From an uncultured Oscillibacter sp. (GTDB lineage Bacteria; Bacillota; Clostridia; Oscillospirales; Oscillospiraceae): 12,878 nt of DNA. The DNA is taken from positions 1-12,878 of the forward strand of contig CAMXNV010000042.1 of the NCBI GenBank assembly GCA_947245315.1, read 5' to 3'. The notes beneath the pieces were generated by a model. That model ran no database searches and was not told the DNA's origin. It saw only the letters and a list, made by a program, of their open reading frames with translations. Shown in pieces: positions 11,797-12,878 of this stretch. The position numbers and the translations under genes were made by a program. Within the stretch, counting starts at the first letter, position 1, and the number at the start of each line of letters is the position of its first letter.

Positions 11797-12878
11797 ATGG
11801 TACATCAATACGAATTGAACGGCTATCACATCGTGCTGGATACCTGCTCCGGCGGCATCCACGTGGTGGACGACGTGGCCTATGACGTCATCGCCCTCTA
11901 TCCGGACCACACGCCGGAGCAGATCGCCGGGGCGCTGCTGGAGAAGTACAGGGGCCGCCCCGACGTGACGGAGGCGGAGCTCCGGGAGTGCATTGCCGAC
12001 GTGGAGGCTTTGGTGAAGACGGGGCAGCTCTACACCCCCGACACCTTCGGGGAGATCGCCGGGACCTTCAAGGAGCGCTCCGGCGACGTGGTGAAGGCCC
12101 TCTGCCTCCACGTGGCCCACACCTGCAACCTGAACTGCGCCTACTGCTTCGCCAGCCAGGGGAAGTACCACGGCGAGCGGGCCCTCATGCCCTTCGAGGT
12201 GGGCAAGCGGGCCCTGGACTTCCTGGTGGAGCACTCCGGGACCCGGACGAACCTGGAGGTGGACTTCTTCGGCGGCGAGCCCCTGATGAACTGGCAGGTG
12301 GTGAAGGACCTGGTGGCCTACGCCCGGACCCAGGAGGGGCCCCATCACAAGAAGTTCCGCTTCACCCTCACCACCAACGGGATGCTGATCGACCAGGAGG
12401 TCATCGACTTCGCCAACCGGGAGATGGACAACGTGGTCCTCTCCCTGGACGGGCGGAAGGAGATTCACGACCGGCTCCGGGTGGACTACGCGGGAAGGGG
12501 CAGCTACGACCGCATCGTCCCCAAGTTCCAGGAGCTGGTCAAGGCCCGGGGAGGGACCCGGTATTACATGCGGGGCACCTTCACCCACGCCAACCCGGAC
12601 TTCACAAAAGACCTCTTCCACATGGCGGACCTGGGCTTCACGGAGCTGAGCATGGAGCCGGTGGTCTGCGCCCCGGGGGACCCGGCGGCCCTGACGGCGG
12701 AGGACCTGGAGATCGTGAAGGAGCAGTATGAGCTCCTGGCCAAGGAGATGCTGAGGCGCAGGCGGGAGGGGCGGCCCATCACCTTCTACCACTACATGCT
12801 GGACCTCACCGGGGGGCCCTGCGTCTACAAGCGCATCTCCGGCTGCGGCTCCGGCACGGAGTACATGGCCGTCACCCC
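11797..12878 (+). CDS. scfB: SCIFF peptide maturase, radical SAM/SPASM (3' end outside the window)
   Basis: The first 360 residues of the enzyme that installs thioether cross-links on the scfA peptide using S-adenosylmethionine and iron-sulfur clusters (the CteB/Tte1186 family). Residues 1 to about 90 form the PqqD-like recognition domain that binds the leader. The radical SAM motif CNLNCAYC has Cys110, Cys114 and Cys117, and the SAM-contacting GGEP is at 159-162. Cys342 and Cys350 (GPCVYKRISGC) begin the SPASM auxiliary-cluster region, followed by GSGTEYMAVTP at the window edge. About 90 residues are expected beyond it. ATG 11797 has AGGAGG at 11787-11792, a short four-base gap. The gene lies 131 nt after scfA, behind a terminator and a second hairpin. 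The antisense strand also stays open here because of GC-rich codon bias. Confidence 0.95.
   Translation, partial: MVHQYELNGYHIVLDTCSGGIHVVDDVAYDVIALYPDHTPEQIAGALLEKYRGRPDVTEAELRECIADVEALVKTGQLYTPDTFGEIAGTFKERSGDVVKALCLHVAHTCNLNCAYCFASQGKYHGERALMPFEVGKRALDFLVEHSGTRTNLEVDFFGGEPLMNWQVVKDLVAYARTQEGPHHKKFRFTLTTNGMLIDQEVIDFANREMDNVVLSLDGRKEIHDRLRVDYAGRGSYDRIVPKFQELVKARGGTRYYMRGTFTHANPDFTKDLFHMADLGFTELSMEPVVCAPGDPAALTAEDLEIVKEQYELLAKEMLRRRREGRPITFYHYMLDLTGGPCVYKRISGCGSGTEYMAVT

Noticed and set aside
11785..12792. Long open frame (335 codons) on the minus strand opposite scfB
   Set aside because: It is antisense to a gene with clear radical SAM and SPASM motifs. Its translation is Val/His/Gly/Leu-rich with no recognisable domain, as expected from GC-biased third positions.

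Overview
The window is a GC-rich stretch of a Gram-positive Clostridia chromosome. It probably comes from an Oscillospiraceae-type gut anaerobe (Flavonifractor, Lawsonibacter or Intestinimonas-like). This placement is inferred from the SCIFF peptide and maturase pair, which is a Clostridia hallmark, from the high GC content with G/C-ending codons, from the AGGAGG-type ribosome binding sites and from the small REP-like repeats between genes. No rRNA, tRNA, CRISPR array, transposase or phage gene was seen.

Layout. Positions 1-163 hold a possible leftward promoter and a perfect 27-nt palindrome. On the minus strand, 1677 to 164, a YegS/DgkB-type lipid kinase gene is translationally coupled to a CoA-pyrophosphatase-type Nudix hydrolase gene. 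Positions 1725-1808 hold heptamer repeats. On the plus strand there is an AI-2E family (YtvI/YdiK-like) membrane protein (1938-3137). It is followed by a complete five-gene ABC importer operon of the peptide/nickel class (3328-8332): lipoprotein binding protein, two permeases and two ATPases. A strong promoter lies ahead of it and a perfect hairpin overlaps its last stop codon. Next come a DUF3810 membrane protein with an HExxH motif and a SUKH (SMI1/KNR4) domain protein, closed by a two-way terminator (10065-10104). A small HTH protein and a ZIP-family metal transporter follow on the minus strand.

The right end is a ranthipeptide (SCIFF) locus. It has the 46-residue precursor scfA (11525-11665), absent from simple ORF lists because it is so short, then an intrinsic terminator, then the radical SAM/SPASM maturase scfB (from 11797, running off the window). 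The scfA promoter is back to back with the promoter of the ZIP gene.

The gene families are all known. The most unusual points are these. The SCIFF precursor carries Gly at position 37, where (from memory) the characterised thermocellin precursor carries the Thr that accepts the thioether, and it has a seventh Cys in its leader. The scfA/scfB junction has a terminator followed by a second large hairpin. Two neighbouring promoters share the blocks ATTGCAAT and CGTGTAnAATA. The importer's gene sizes match NikABCDE better than classic Opp/Dpp. No wholly new multi-gene system could be demonstrated from the sequence alone.
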